In this document: piece by piece, positions 47,254 to 59,232 of the stretch | Numbering within the stretch: the first letter of the stretch is position 1 | How the letters are laid out: each line of letters opens with the position of its first letter | NCBI GenBank assembly: GCA_022578965.1 | Contig: MU400521.1 | Location: forward strand, 186,001 to 250,000 | Source of the DNA: Xylaria sp. FL1777 | Taxonomy: Eukaryota; Ascomycota; Sordariomycetes; Xylariales; Xylariaceae | DNA length: 64,000 nt | Direction of reading: 5' to 3' | Made by a program: the position numbers and the translations under genes | Notes under the pieces: model-generated | What the model was told of the DNA's origin: nothing | Databases searched by the model: none | The model's input: only the letters and a program-made list of their open reading frames with translations

Positions 47254-48047
47254 TAAAAGGAGGAAAGAAACAATTGCCATGATGCAGTTGTGCAACCCCT
47301 TCTTGTTGACCGGATCCCTCATATACATAGGCTGTGTGTCTGTGTAGGTCATGTGGTCAATGGATGGCCTACGCTTGTATGGGATATGTATGCTTAACAG
47401 AGAGACTCAAACTCTAAGAAGATTTGAAATATTAAACTAGTACTATACATAAGGGCAGAGAACTTATTATGGAAAGAAACCCGAACTAAGTTACTGGTTG
47501 TCACAGTATATCTTATAGAGAGCAAAGAAAGTTCCCTGTTTATTGTACGAGCAGACCAATCAACCGATGGCAACGTAACTCGGGTTTCTTACGTAACTAA
47601 TTATTGATAGTTGACCCATTCATAGACTTCCACATCAAGATAGGGGTGTCCGCTAGGACAGAGACACAGTGCTTAATTCTTGCTAAGCATGGCTTTAGTA
47701 GTACTTAATTGAATTTGTCAATATTTCCTAATAAAAAAGTCCTTAATAATGACTCCTGAATCGGGAGTACGAGGCTCCAAACATTTTCCAACACTAATAA
47801 ATTGTGTTCCCCAGGAAGAAAACAACCAAATAGCATTTTTCACCACCAACAGGTTCGTGTATTACTTAGGGTCACGGGTTGTCTATTGTGGTGATCCCGA
47901 GCAATTTAAACCGACACGATAGTATCCAGTATCACAAGGGTTGTCCTAATTTTCGTCCGTACTCTCATCCCCCCTCATCCCCCTTCATACCCCTTTACCC
48001 CCGCTCTTCCACGATATCTCTCTCTCGTTTTCCGATTATCGTCCTCC
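47254..48047. other. intergenic, no gene seen
   Basis: 794 bp between convergent stops. Pyrimidine-rich near 47960-48030. No supported gene. Confidence 0.5.
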
Positions 48048-48629
48048 TCACGGAAGGGTTTGGACAGGGAAGCTCAAGTCTGGGGTAACGGTAGTTCCAT
48101 TCTTGACCATAGCATCAGTGTATCCGGCATACGCAATGAGCTTCTTGGCATAGTCCACAACCGAAATGACGGTGAAGCCCTGATCAGGCCCGAACTGGCC
48201 GCTCCACTACAGCACTTGTGGTTAGTAATTGCTGGGTATTTTGAACATGGTCCTTGAAAAGTTTCTAAGACACAACTGTGGCCCCAAAAGGAATCTTGAT
48301 ACTGTCAAAGTCGCTGGGGGAAAAGCTGAACCAAAGCTCTAAGAATAACTCACGCCGCTGGTAATGGTGAAGACGCCACACGTTGTTGGTCCACCGTTCG
48401 ACTGGCTAGCCGGCCCTGCGGAGGTGGCTGCCACGGTATAAGCGCATGCTGTGGCGTTCACGCCTGCTTCGTTCGTGTTGATGCCGAAGGTCCAGGTGCA
48501 CGAAGCGTCGGTGCCGTCGCAGACCCGTTCAAGCGACTGAAGTGTCCATTCGGTAGAGGCGAATGTGGACAGCGTTGCCGCGAAGGCGGAGGTTGAGAAG
48601 AGCGCGAAAAGGGTGTGTGTAAGCTGCAT
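48048..48629 (-). CDS. small secreted cysteine-containing protein (effector-like)
   Basis: Exons are complement 48354-48629 and 48048-48206 (147-bp intron), 144 residues. Signal peptide MQLTHTLFALFSTSAFAA, then a mature domain of about 126 residues with four cysteines (VCDGTDASCTWTFGI, ATACAY, TTCGVF), giving two possible disulfides. The junction reads TSG-WSGQFGPDQGFTVISVVDYAKKLIAY, so the WSGQFG block is restored by the intron. Size, secretion and Cys content fit a fungal small secreted protein. The joined protein resembles a conserved ascomycete family of unknown function, some members of which are treated as candidate effectors. No toxin motif is evident. Confidence 0.8.
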
Positions 48630-49748
48630 CTTGATGAGATACCGTCGTAAGATATTCCAAGCAATGGTTTAGGTAGAATGCGTGTTCAAGAAAACTCTTG
48701 TAGCAGAGGAAAGTCGAGCTGATTTATATTAAACAGCCTATATAACTCTTGGCCTTTGTCCTTCGAGCGATGATATGATGATATCAGAGATGACGTTGAG
48801 GATCCTACTGACAAAGGTGAGAGGAAAAAGCCTAACGTTACCAGTGTCTTTTCATCTTATATACACGGCTCTGAACGAGACTTGCCCAACCTCCTAACTC
48901 TGGTACTATGTAAGTGTATGGCACCCAAAGGACCAAGCACACCGAGTTCTCTCAACTCCTCATCGCACACATGCCCACGAGGTTAGGCATACTCCATCAA
49001 TCCGCCAGATGGGCGGTCTAACCACCTCGTATCTGTGCCTTCCGCTGCCACCTGACATTGGGGTCGCGGGTGGCGCGCTGGGAATGCGACATGGAAAGGG
49101 CTCTGAAACCCGGCTCGGTAGCGCCATTCAGTTGCCAGGGTAGTTTACCCGACTTTTCCGATTCGACGAGAAAGTGTTGTTGAGCGGGCGCGTGGTGGAC
49201 GGGATCGACAATGCCAAGCTCTCGTATAGGCGTGCCTGCATGGTAGACCGCGTTCTCCGCACAGACTACGACGTCAACCGTCTTTTTTTTTTTCAGAAGG
49301 GCACCGTGGTGCGCTTTCTTACGTGCCGTGATCTTTTTCTAAGGGCGGTGTGATCGGAATACGGCTGCAAACAGTGCAAGTTGGCTAATGAAGAGTGTTG
49401 AAATGGTGGCCTGTAGCTATGATGTCGCATGGCTTAGGTGGTGACAAAGGACTCAATGTGTGAGGTTGTATTAATGTAATACCACCGTCAGTCATTCTGG
49501 CGACTGACACTTCATAAGTACTTCTAAAATGACTATTGTCTTGATGTCGTGAAGATGAGAGCAACTCAGAGAAATTAGCAAGGCTACCATATTCAGCGGC
49601 CGAATACCAGGCAGCCGAGACGACCCCATCCACGAGTATTGCCAACAATCCAGATCACAAGTATAGAGCACAATATGATCGATGCAGAAAGACTGTTTCC
49701 AGGGTTGTTCGATATGTCTTGTTTATTAAATTCTTATTCAAGGCGATC
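48630..49748. other. intergenic, no gene seen
   Basis: 1.12 kb. A poly-T/A run is at about 49284-49295. The 87-codon minus frame at 49385-49648 has no motif and was not called. Confidence 0.5.
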
Positions 49749-51518
49749 CTAGATCACAATGCCTCTCGAAGACCATCCATTCTTGCCTTTCCAGGCCAAA
49801 ATAATCATGAATGCGCCAATCCAGATAGACACCGTCATCGCCCAGAACGTTGGCGCATAACACTGCTTTCCGTAACAGAACACATCACTGACTGTTTCAC
49901 CGCCTTCGAGCAGTGCCGATTTACGAGCTCCCGCCTGGTAGACTGCAGAGTAGACGATGCCCCATATTACAGAACCAAAGGCCGGTGTCACAGCCACTAT
50001 TCCAAAGTTGGTTCCAAAGTTCTCAACGCCCCATATCATGGTAATGATAATAGGTGTCAAGCTAAACACGGCACCGTAACCTGCACCAATTGAGCAAGAT
50101 ACAATCCAAAAGCGGCCAGCATGCTCTTGTACGACACCCGAAGCCAACACTAGCGACCCGGCTGAGAAAGTCAAGGCCGATATAACGTATAAAACTACAC
50201 GCGAAACCTGTAGCCTTTGTCGCAAATCAGGCAGTGAATGTATAGTTCCGGTTTGAACGTACTGGCTCTCCGGAGTTGGTGATAGGAGGTCACTCAGTGA
50301 GGCGACCACTATTCGTGCTACCGTACTCACAGTCGCCATGATGGAGACATGGGTAGCCGCCGAAGGGGGGTTTGAATAGTTATTCGGTGAAGTTAGAGTA
50401 CCAATGACAGTTCCGAGATTGTTGATGAATGACTCTCCCGGTCCAACGATGAGCCAGAAACTAATAGCAAAGAGCCACATAGTAGGATCAGCCAAAAATC
50501 TCCTAGTCTCAGCATTAAGTAGCCAAGCTTTCTTTAGCTTAGCATACATATCGCCTCCGTTATCTTTTGATGCATCGAGAATAGCGGCATCGTCGTCCTC
50601 GTCCTCGTCGAGACTGGCGGACTGTGCTATAGTGCCGTAACTCTGATCCGTCCTTCGACGGAATACTTCGCTGCTATCGAGAAGCCCGCTTCTCTCGAGC
50701 TCTTCTACTGCCTCATCAATAAGATCCTCCTCATCCACGACCCGTAAAGTAAATGAACCAAAAATTCCGATTATAACAAGCAGAATGGAGAGGAACAGGA
50801 AAAAGTGGAATACGTTGACATCTCCCTTGGATCCATCAGGCTGGACTTCGTAGAGTAGCCGGCTTGCGCCTTGGCTTATGATCATGCCACTCAAGCCAAA
50901 TGACGCAATGGGTGCAACAAGCATCAGCCCTCGGTATTTTCCTCTACCGAAGTTTTTGGCGCAAGTTGTAACCGTGCCCAGATAGAGAGCTGAAGCACCC
51001 ACGCCGATGGCCACGAAGGCAACCAACATGGGGGCAAACGTAGTCTTGTGGCTAGCCATATGGGCTTCCGCTTCTCGTACACCCTTCTGGTATAAGGCGG
51101 CGGCGAGCGCGTATCCACCACCGGCCAGCACCGTCGAAATGAGGGACAAAAGACCTGGCCCAAAACGGTCGCACATGTATCCGATTATGGGGACTGGCAT
51201 GTACATGGCGATGTTCATGGCGCTCGCGATGCCATTGATTTGGAACTGAGTGTAGTGCAGGCGCGACTGGAAGAGGTGCCCGTAGAGCGAGAAGACGGTA
51301 ACCGAGCCGGCAGCAAGCGCGCCAACGATGGAGGATATGAAAGCAATGGAGCGCAGAGCCACGGCCCGGCGGCGGAGGTTCGGATTTGGATTCGGGCTAA
51401 CATCGCTTATCGAGCTGCTGGAGCTGGAGCTGGAGCTGGAGCCGGAGGGGCGGAGCGTCGAGGACGAAAGAGACCGTAGAAGAGGTGCGTGAGATGCACT
51501 GGTTGACTGGGTGGCCAT
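49749..51518 (-). CDS. mch1: MFS transporter, MCH1-like (monocarboxylate transporter homologue)
   Basis: Single-exon 589-residue major facilitator of the Mch1 subgroup (related to monocarboxylate permeases, though yeast Mch1 does not demonstrably carry monocarboxylates), probably vacuolar or endomembrane. A Ser-rich N-terminus (poly-Ser encoded by GGAGCT-type triplets) precedes TM1. Family markers: GSVTVFSLYGHLFQSRLHYTQ, AMYMPVPIIGYMCDRFGP, an acidic central loop with DEDEDDD, a C-terminal half starting TMWLFAISFWLIVGPGESFINNLGTVIG, and FGTNFGIVAVTPAFGSVIWG. About 12 spans. The start at 51518 is the first ATG and gives the usual family length. Confidence 0.88.
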   Translation of the reverse strand: MATQSTSASHAPLLRSLSSSTLRPSGSSSSSSSSSSISDVSPNPNPNLRRRAVALRSIAFISSIVGALAAGSVTVFSLYGHLFQSRLHYTQFQINGIASAMNIAMYMPVPIIGYMCDRFGPGLLSLISTVLAGGGYALAAALYQKGVREAEAHMASHKTTFAPMLVAFVAIGVGASALYLGTVTTCAKNFGRGKYRGLMLVAPIASFGLSGMIISQGASRLLYEVQPDGSKGDVNVFHFFLFLSILLVIIGIFGSFTLRVVDEEDLIDEAVEELERSGLLDSSEVFRRRTDQSYGTIAQSASLDEDEDDDAAILDASKDNGGDMYAKLKKAWLLNAETRRFLADPTMWLFAISFWLIVGPGESFINNLGTVIGTLTSPNNYSNPPSAATHVSIMATVSTVARIVVASLSDLLSPTPESQYVQTGTIHSLPDLRQRLQVSRVVLYVISALTFSAGSLVLASGVVQEHAGRFWIVSCSIGAGYGAVFSLTPIIITMIWGVENFGTNFGIVAVTPAFGSVIWGIVYSAVYQAGARKSALLEGGETVSDVFCYGKQCYAPTFWAMTVSIWIGAFMIILAWKGKNGWSSRGIVI

Positions 51519-52119
51519 GATGGAGACGGAGACTCTTGTTCAGGGGCACTCGTTCAGGGACTCTTGCTCAATAGTTGGGTTTCGCGGGAGATCGAGCCAG
51601 TGACAGCGCGGCTCGTCATCTAGGTAGCGAGGCGCCGAGGACAGTGAGTGTATTGATTTACAAGCGATGATACTAAGGAAAGTAGCGAGCAAGCCAATAC
51701 AAGGACGACAACGATAACGAGTAGCAAAAGCAAAAGCAAGTCGACGAGAGATTGATGTCGCACAACCGTGCGAGCAGTTCGACGACCTTAAGTCGTCATG
51801 TCAACAAGTCACAGGATGACTACCGATCAGATGGGAAGGGAAGCTTGATGAGTTGAGGATCAGAGGAGAGGCCCTATCTATCAGGTACCCATTTAGTGAC
51901 TCTGTCATAAGCTGCCAGGTGCTGACGTTATGCGCTGGCAGATATCGATAGATAAGCGTGACTGCGACGGTATCTACCGATAAGGCAGGTACCTAACCCA
52001 CCTCGGGATTGGCTACCTAAACACCTAAACACCTAAACAAACACTACATTCAGCCTCTCTTCGATAGGGATGCCAACTGCGACGAGATATGCTTCACGGA
52101 CTCATGGACATAGACGACA
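51519..52119. other. divergent promoter region (mch1 / F-box), short tandem repeat
   Basis: 600 bp. Three tandem copies of ACCTAAAC occur at 52015-52038, upstream of the F-box gene. No gene. Confidence 0.55.
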
Positions 52120-53592
52120 ATGGATATCACTGCCATCTCATCCCAAGCTTCTTCCGTCACACCGAGCCACGGCCCAAGGTTTGCCCAGCTCCGGCAGCTC
52201 ATCTACGGCCATGATAGGCTCTCACGTGAAGAAATCAGGTACCTAAAGCATTTGATCTCGAACTCCACGGACCTCATCGGCGAGCTACCTCTAGAGATTG
52301 TTGTACTGGTTGCCTTGGAGCTAGAAGCGGAGGAATTTCTCAACTGCCTGCACGTGTCTAAGGTCTGGAGAGAGAGGTTTCTTTCAGATCCCATCAGAGC
52401 GGCATATGCAAAGAGTCACTGGCCGGCTTTAATCGATGTTGCAGTGAATAGAAGCAGCTTCCTAAGAGCTCTCTCGAAAATCGCACGGCAACAATGTGTC
52501 AACGGTCCTAGACCATACAAATTTGTAGCATGGGACAAGAAAGCTCATAGCGTCGAGCTTTCATCTCGGTGCGATAGAATTCAACTCGACCCAATATTTC
52601 ACAACCTATCTAGCAATGTACCTGACGCTTATACGCAATATGACATGGACGAGATGGACGGGATGGACGAGCCTTATCGGAAAATTCCTACCGCCCTCTA
52701 TTCCTCCGGAAAGGTAGCCTGGCACCTGTGTAGTTGCGTTATAGTTATCGATGATCTAACGTTAAAGACACGGAAAATCCTCACTCCGCCGAGTGGTATA
52801 ATGTACGGATCACTATTGAAGCTGCAAGCGCTTGGCTCTAGACTGGTCGTTGGCTCGATTGACCGCCTTTTGTATGTTTCATCTATTCTCATCATGAAAT
52901 AAAACTATTAACGTGGTTATCTCAGAATCGCTTGGGATCATGTCAATAACCAGGCTTACGAGAAGTTGCTGCCTTCCCGAATCCTTCGTTGCACGACTCA
53001 AGATGATAGAGTTGCTATTATACTCCATGGAGGAGATATAGTCATCTGGACCCTCGGTCGCGAAGTGCTCCAACTGGATATATCCCCTTTAGCCCTCGAA
53101 GCACCCCTGGATTCTCCTCAGGCCGAAACATGGGCAACTTCCCTATATGTTTTCTTCGATGCTCGTGATAGGAACATCCTATATCTTGTTTCTGGATTTT
53201 ACTTTCGAGGCGTCAATTCGACTGACATGGTTCGCGTCACCGTCCATGAGTTTACAGTGACAGGCCATGTAGCCTCGTGGTCCTCCGAGTTTCGGGATCG
53301 CACCGCGCAGTGGGCATGTGAGGTCGAACCATGTATTGTGATATCAGAATATGAGGCTGAACGCAGCTGTATTATCTTCAGGAGACACGGTATGCCATGC
53401 CCTGATATGTATTTGATAACGTTTGACAAACTCAAACGAAAGTTCGTCGAACAGGGCCCACAGTCCAGCGGCCCACACTCTTTACGCCGTCGCTTAGGAT
53501 TGATGGTCAAGGGGGGAGTTGATGTAGACTTTCTAGTCTCTTTTGGATTCCAAGGCTATGAGGTGATAGACTGGGGTCGTTCGCTAGAATAG
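52120..53592 (+). CDS. F-box protein
   Basis: Exons are 52120-52871 and 52926-53592 (54-bp intron), 472 residues. The F-box lies near residues 52-92: IGELPLEIVVLVALELEAEEFLNCLHVSKVWRERF, which should dock on Skp1 in an SCF ubiquitin ligase. The C-terminal part (DRLLIAWDHVNNQAYEKLL, GGDIVIWTLGREVLQLDI, SGFYFRG) resembles degenerate beta-propeller repeats, the usual substrate-binding half of fungal F-box proteins, but no clear WD signature is present. The substrate is unknown. The ATG at 52120 begins the frame. Confidence 0.85.
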
Positions 53593-54123
53593 CCGCTCCG
53601 ATATTACATTTGTCGAAGGCAGCTTAATAACAAAAACGCCGTATCCGGTAGCAGTAATGATATATCGAGTCTTCGCCCTTATCTGCACTCTCACGTTAGG
53701 TCCGGGATAAGCTAAGCCCTGCTAGAAGATACTCAATACCCTCCAGACGGAATACAACTCCTGGGCGCCGTAGTTATTTATTTGTTTATAAGCAGCTAAA
53801 GGGCGATTGCGTTCTCCAAAAGAAATAGACTAAGGGAACAGAAAAATAAGGGAAAATATTGGCGACCAGCTGACAAAATAGCTCTCCGATCTACGGCATC
53901 TAATATAACGCTAATTGCAACGATAGGACTGTATTGTAATTGATCTTTCGAGATTCTCTTAACCCACGCACTAATTTATTGCTGAAGCATAGGATCAAAT
54001 ACTAAGGCAATGAAACGTCTTGCATTGGGTCTATCACATCTGATGAGAGTCGTCTATAGGTCTTATATCCCCCAATCGTACAGTATCTCATATATATACA
54101 TATAGGTACACAGCCAAGTCCAT
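53593..54123. other. intergenic, no gene seen
   Basis: 530 bp between convergent stops of the F-box and MAPEG-like genes; expected 3' UTRs only. Confidence 0.55.
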
Positions 54124-54873
54124 TTACAGCTTAGCGAGGCCGGCCTTGATGAACAGAGTCATGGTGGAGGCAACACCAGCGAACCAAACCAGGGTGCGGA
54201 GAGGAGCGAGTTTGCGGTTGCTGAGGAGGAAGATGTACACGTAGTTATAAACAATACGACTAGCAATATAGCCGATAGTCAGCGAGTTCAAAGCAGTGTT
54301 GCTTAGGCGGGCAGTGTTGCCGGCGACGACGGCCGCCGCGAAGACGGGCAGACCCTCAAAGCCATTGGCGGTAGCGGCCTCGGCACGCTGCATGCGGGCT
54401 ATGGTCTAGGCCGCCAAAACTGTCAGCAGACATCATTAACTTCATGATCATGAACTCACCTCCTTGTCCAGGTCAGACTTCTCTAGTCGAGAGACGAAGG
54501 TTCTGGGGTTGGTCGGGTCGATCAACTTCCAGCCAAGGTCCTTGAAAGCCGACTGAGTTCGAGGCCATAGCGCCTGCACTCGGTAAGTTCACATTAGCGA
54601 TCTTGTATGCCTGTAGCAGCATTTCTCAGGCACGCAGAGCATTTCTAGGCCCTATTATACATCAAGATCGCCTAGACACGTTCTCTATGCCGGAGAGCTT
54701 TGCGCGTGATATATAAAGGAGAGATATCTGATATGACATACAGCGACAACGGCCACCGGGATCTATCGTACGAGAGCAGTCAGTATTGCCTATAAGCTAG
54801 TAGGATGTGGAGCATTGGATCATACGGTGAAGTACGAGATGTTCTTCTCAGCAAGGAAAGATAGAGGCGCCAT
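54124..54873 (-). CDS. MAPEG-like membrane protein
   Basis: Exons are complement 54826-54873, 54742-54762, 54460-54573 and 54124-54405, 154 residues. All four are in phase, including a 21-nt microexon (IPVAVVA) that completes the first membrane span. The joined protein reads MAPLSFLAEKNISYFT-IPVAVVA-ALWPRTQ. The MAPEG superfamily (glutathione S-transferase/eicosanoid-type membrane enzymes) is suggested by four hydrophobic helices and RMQRAEAATANGFEGLPVFAAAVVAG, the pattern that follows helix 2, then NSLTIGYIASRIVYNYVYIFL and a final span. Probably an ER or other endomembrane protein. Catalytic activity is unproven. Confidence 0.85.
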
Positions 54874-55982
54874 CTTGTCGGATATGATTTACTGTTGACC
54901 AGGACAGCTATGGTTGCTTGGAAATAAAACAAAGAGTTGTCGATTATCTACTTGTTAATAGAGTGTGAACCCTTAAATGACGTTCCTAGATATATAGCTA
55001 CTCCAAGTGCTGCTTGAATTTTGCTTTACGATTGGTCAGTTTGGAAGGAACTCGTGGGGCCAAGCCGAAATTTCAGCCAAAAATTAGGGTTGTCCGTTTA
55101 TGTCTTGGTGATGGCGCTTCATAGCAACCTATCTGTAAAGATATTGGGTAATCGGGGGGGCTCGTAACGTAACAACATTGAAGACAGGTGGGCCTTTTAA
55201 CTAATTCCAATTGAGACCGGATTCCCGCCTACGACGTTAGCATACTTGAATGGCATGACTCACGATAGATATTAAATAACTGGCGATGGCCTAGCCATAT
55301 GCACTACAATACAAACTGTCACACAGATAACTATATAGGCTTAGTCAGTCGTGCGGACTGCTATATAAACCTACTCACCTACCTACCTACGTAACTAACC
55401 AGGTAGCTTGTTAGGTAGCTTGTTAGGTAGCTAAAACGGGGGGTTTGCGGCCGTGGAAATAGCAGGCCTGTCACCTAGGCTTATACCGAGGTTTATGTGG
55501 ACTAGGTGTAGACCTTATAACTTATAATATAACTATGCTTATATAATTAATCTGTACGGTATAAGTGTGAATGTGCTTAAATATACCTTTACTAAAAGCT
55601 GAATTTGGGTTCCGCAAAGTTTGGTCTCTAGGTGGCCCTTCATATTCGCCGTCCGTCTCGGGTCTTGCTACTAAAATTCGCCCAGATCCTTAACACTCAC
55701 ACTATCGAGAAGTGCCGGCTTGATATCTTCCCAAAAAAGAGACGAATATCAAGAGAACCTCGGTTCGCCTTACGGATACTATGATTGGGTTAGAACATAG
55801 ATTTGTAACCTAGCTTCACGAATTTTGAGATTGGTAGTTATATAATTTGAGCAGTTAAGCCTGTAGGGTATCATAATTATAATACATTGCCGTTGAAATG
55901 AGAAGAGACCATCCCTTTTGTGTGCACTTCAAGCAGTAAGGAACTAAATGAGTTCGTGCCACCAACTCCCAGAGTCACTTAC
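54874..55982. other. intergenic, with AGGTAGCTTGTT repeats
   Basis: 1.1 kb, AT-rich. Three near-copies of the 12-bp unit AGGTAGCTTGTT lie at 55401-55432, preceded by ACCTACCTAC on the opposite sense, so the locus can also fold. No gene. Confidence 0.55.
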
Positions 55983-58663
55983 TCATGCGTAATCTGTGGC
56001 ACTCCAGTCCCCCCATAAGTCATTCAAATCTGATCCCAATAGTTCGAAATTGAAATCAGGGTTCGGTACTAGCAGCTGGCTAGGATCCGATTGTGGTATT
56101 ATCCAGGGCATAGAAAGTGACATGCCGTCACGATTCAGTTGTGTAGACCCTAGTTGTGCCGTAGACACCGGTGTGCTAGATGGGTATGCACTTATGGACT
56201 AGGTGGCAGGTTAACATGATACTTGCTTACAGGAGTTTGATATCTACCAACGCTCGGAAGAAACTTACTGTAGATTCATTGTGCTGTGCTGAGCTTGGCT
56301 GTTGCATAATGCCATCTAGCTGCATCTCCTGTTGCCCATCTAATGGAACTTGATATGACAGCAGCTTGTAATGGAGACCGATGAACCGTTCCGCTGCCCG
56401 AGCCTTCGCAGCCTCCGCGGTTTTGAGATCTAAATGTGTCTCGAGTAGCCCGTATGCAGCACACATGCTAGAATAGCCCCAAGGGTCATTATTACCGCAT
56501 CTCAAGACACGGTCCTCCTTCAAGGCGATGCATTTTTCGATGAGTTGAAGGGTCTCTTTGTTATTGGAGTTGATGAGTGATGTTGAACCTGTTCGACTAT
56601 TAGTTGCGGTCCAAGTGGAAGTAGGTGCTTGTACACTCACCTTTAGGTTGAAGGAGTGACACATTGCAAAGGTTCATTGCTGCGCTGATCGAGTCCTCGC
56701 GGAGAAAGTATAAAGTTCGAATTCCTTTCTGGAAGAGTCGATCATGCATTAGAACCAGATCTCGAGCGGCAGTATAGTAAATAAACTCTGAAGTTTGGTA
56801 CTTGGAGTGCCTTTTTCGCAATCTGAGAAACGGCTGGTGTAGAGGTATGAGAAATTGTCTAAGCTGGATGTGTAATAGAGTATATGCAAGAGACGGCTTC
56901 TGGGAAACACCTGATCTTTGGTCAGACTCCAGATCCCAAGCGGGCAAGGCGTCAATCTCATGGGTGATCATATCTGTATACTGAAGAACTTGCTCCCAAT
57001 CTAGATCAACTGGAGGGCCGGTTAAAATCTTGCAGATCTCGAGTCGGACTGGAAGGCTCTGGCGACTGAAGTGAACATATGATGAGAAAGTATACTCTGC
57101 ACGTGGCTTCGAATTAGGGATCTCTGTAGAGTCTTGATCAAAGCTATCGTCGTCGATATTCCTAGGGGCATCTGTCTCGATGTGGACCTGACTGAGCAAT
57201 GTTGGAACTCTCAGATCAAACGATGTTTGCAGATTGAATTCAACTATTGTCGACCACATCCGCCTTCTCATCTCCTTATTATACGGACTGATTTCGGGCG
57301 CGATTGTGTCAGGGTCTTGATGTAGCCCTATAGTAATCGCATTGTGGACAAGCCCACCGGATGCTGTCCAAAAGCGCTTCTTCTTGATAGTGTTCACTTT
57401 CTTTGCAAGGTACAGAAGGCACTCAATCTGGTAATGCACCATTGCACGGTGCTTATGGCTCTGTTGGCCGAACCATGCGTCGCAAGCCTTAACCCATTTT
57501 TCGGCCGTAGCATGTGCACTTGACTTTACTCCAATAAATTTGCCGGAGGTTTGCATGCCTAGACAACAGGATACTGACATCATCGACAGTACAAGGACTG
57601 TGAATGAAGCAGGTCTCGTATGGTTCGGGTCCCAGAATGACTCATATTCCTTCCTAAAAGTCGGAATGTGAATGATTCGATGAAGCTGTTCGAACTGATC
57701 CAAGTAAACTGTCAAAAGGGAATCCGTCTCTTCCTTGGAGGGCAAAAGAGACTCTAATCCGGGGTCAGGTTCGGCAAACTTCCTCGCTCGGTCTTGGTGC
57801 CTTTTCTCCCGATCCTTCTTATGAATGTTAAGAGGTCGCAGCCATTGATCAGCTGTCTCTTTCATGAAATGGGATATGCCACTAATCTCCTTAAGCGAGG
57901 ACCAAGCATTGTGTGGGCCACAATATCGACTCCTGAAACACATAGCATTATGTTTAGCTTTGATCCGCGCAATGTCTTCTGCATTTCCGAAGCCAGCGGC
58001 TGGGTGAGGCCAAAACGTGGGCGGCGTGTCTTTGGCTGCATCCCGATTTGTCGCAGGGGAGGCAGCGACCGTGCTGCCATCCATCGACGACTGCTTTGTC
58101 AGGGCACTCTTTAGCTGAGCAACTTCGAGCTCCAGCTTTCTGATACGCTCATGGTCCCGTGCGGTCTCTTTCAGAACAGGACCATCACCATTTTGGCGAG
58201 CAGGCGCTTCGGTGCTGTTTGGGCGGCGCCCTTCGGCCCCAAACGAGACCCTAGTACTTTCAGTCGGAACGAACGTATTCCTCGCCACGGCTGACACCGT
58301 AGTCGCCGGCGCACCCCCAGGTCTTGGCTCATAAGTGCACCGCTCAGGAGTACCGGATTTGACGCAACGATCGCAGGGTAACTCTCTTGAGCACGACAGT
58401 TTCCTCCTTCTACACTCTAGACATGAGAGTCGCACCCGCTGACGTTTTCGCGTCGAGCCCTGAGGATGATCCTCCGTTTCTGGGCCGTCGTGATCATCGT
58501 GTTCATCCTCATCCACATGACTTCTTTTGGCTGTCTCTCTCGAGTCGTCCATTCTGTGGAGCGCAGATTCCGGGTCGTGCGGAGCGCGAACAGCTGCAAC
58601 AACAAGTCCAGCGTTCGGACGGGGCTCCAGATGATGTAAGTTAATCTGATAAGATGACTGCAT
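55983..58663 (-). CDS. Zn2Cys6 (Gal4-type) transcription factor
   Basis: Exons are complement 56641-58663, 56269-56588 and 55983-56198, 852 residues. The last junction uses CACCTAG to give NEST-SISAYPSST in frame. The zinc cluster is Cys81, 84, 91, 97, 100 and 109 (CLECRRRKLSC...CDRC...C), preceded by an acidic/basic region (DEDEHDDHDGPE, RKRQRVR). A coiled-coil linker follows (RIRKLELEVAQLKSAL). The fungal_trans domain has FEQLHRIIHIPTFRKEYESFWDP, GGLVHNAITIGLHQDP and RRRMWSTIVEFNLQTSFDLR. The acidic C-terminus ends FELLGSDLNDLWGDWSATDY, a likely activation tail. Nuclear. It is divergent from the secreted phosphoesterase gene 570 bp away, a possible target by position only. Confidence 0.9.
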
Positions 58664-59232
58664 TTGTCAGAACTAGCCACATCTAGTGCTGGCCGGTGCT
58701 CGGACTTGATGTTTCGGGATTCGGCATTAAGAGCGGAGCCCGACCCGAGCAGGAGGCTCAGCTTTTAAGACATTATATTCCTTATATTCCATGAGAGAGA
58801 TGAGAGAGGATAGTCTGTATGCCTACAAACTAAGTCTGAGTGAGATGACTCATTACATGTATGCACCTTCTCAGATCCGGCTGTTTACAAATCCAGAAGT
58901 GAGCACCTGAAAAAACATGTGGTGGCGTGCAAACGTTCCAGATTCGAGGATCCTACGGTGTATATGCATTCCACCAAGCCACTGTGGGCCCAGATGCATA
59001 TACCTATCATAACTCGATTCCAAGGTAGGACTTCTCATGCAGGCAGATAGCGATAGGCATTATACCGAAGCATGCAGCATATGCCGACGGTTACACTTAA
59101 CCTTAGGTAGACTAGACTAGATACCTAGGTACCTGCCTTGTACTGAGCGCATCTGTAACCCATCTGTAATCTGTACTTAGCATGTTGGTAGATTCCAACC
59201 CTTAAGCCAGATATCATAATGATACAGCGACC
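58664..59232. other. divergent promoter region (regulator / phosphoesterase)
   Basis: 570 bp shared by divergent genes. Shows a GAGAGAGATGAGAGAGG purine run near 58791 and a CTAGGTACCTAGGTA-like motif near 59120. No gene. Confidence 0.5.
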
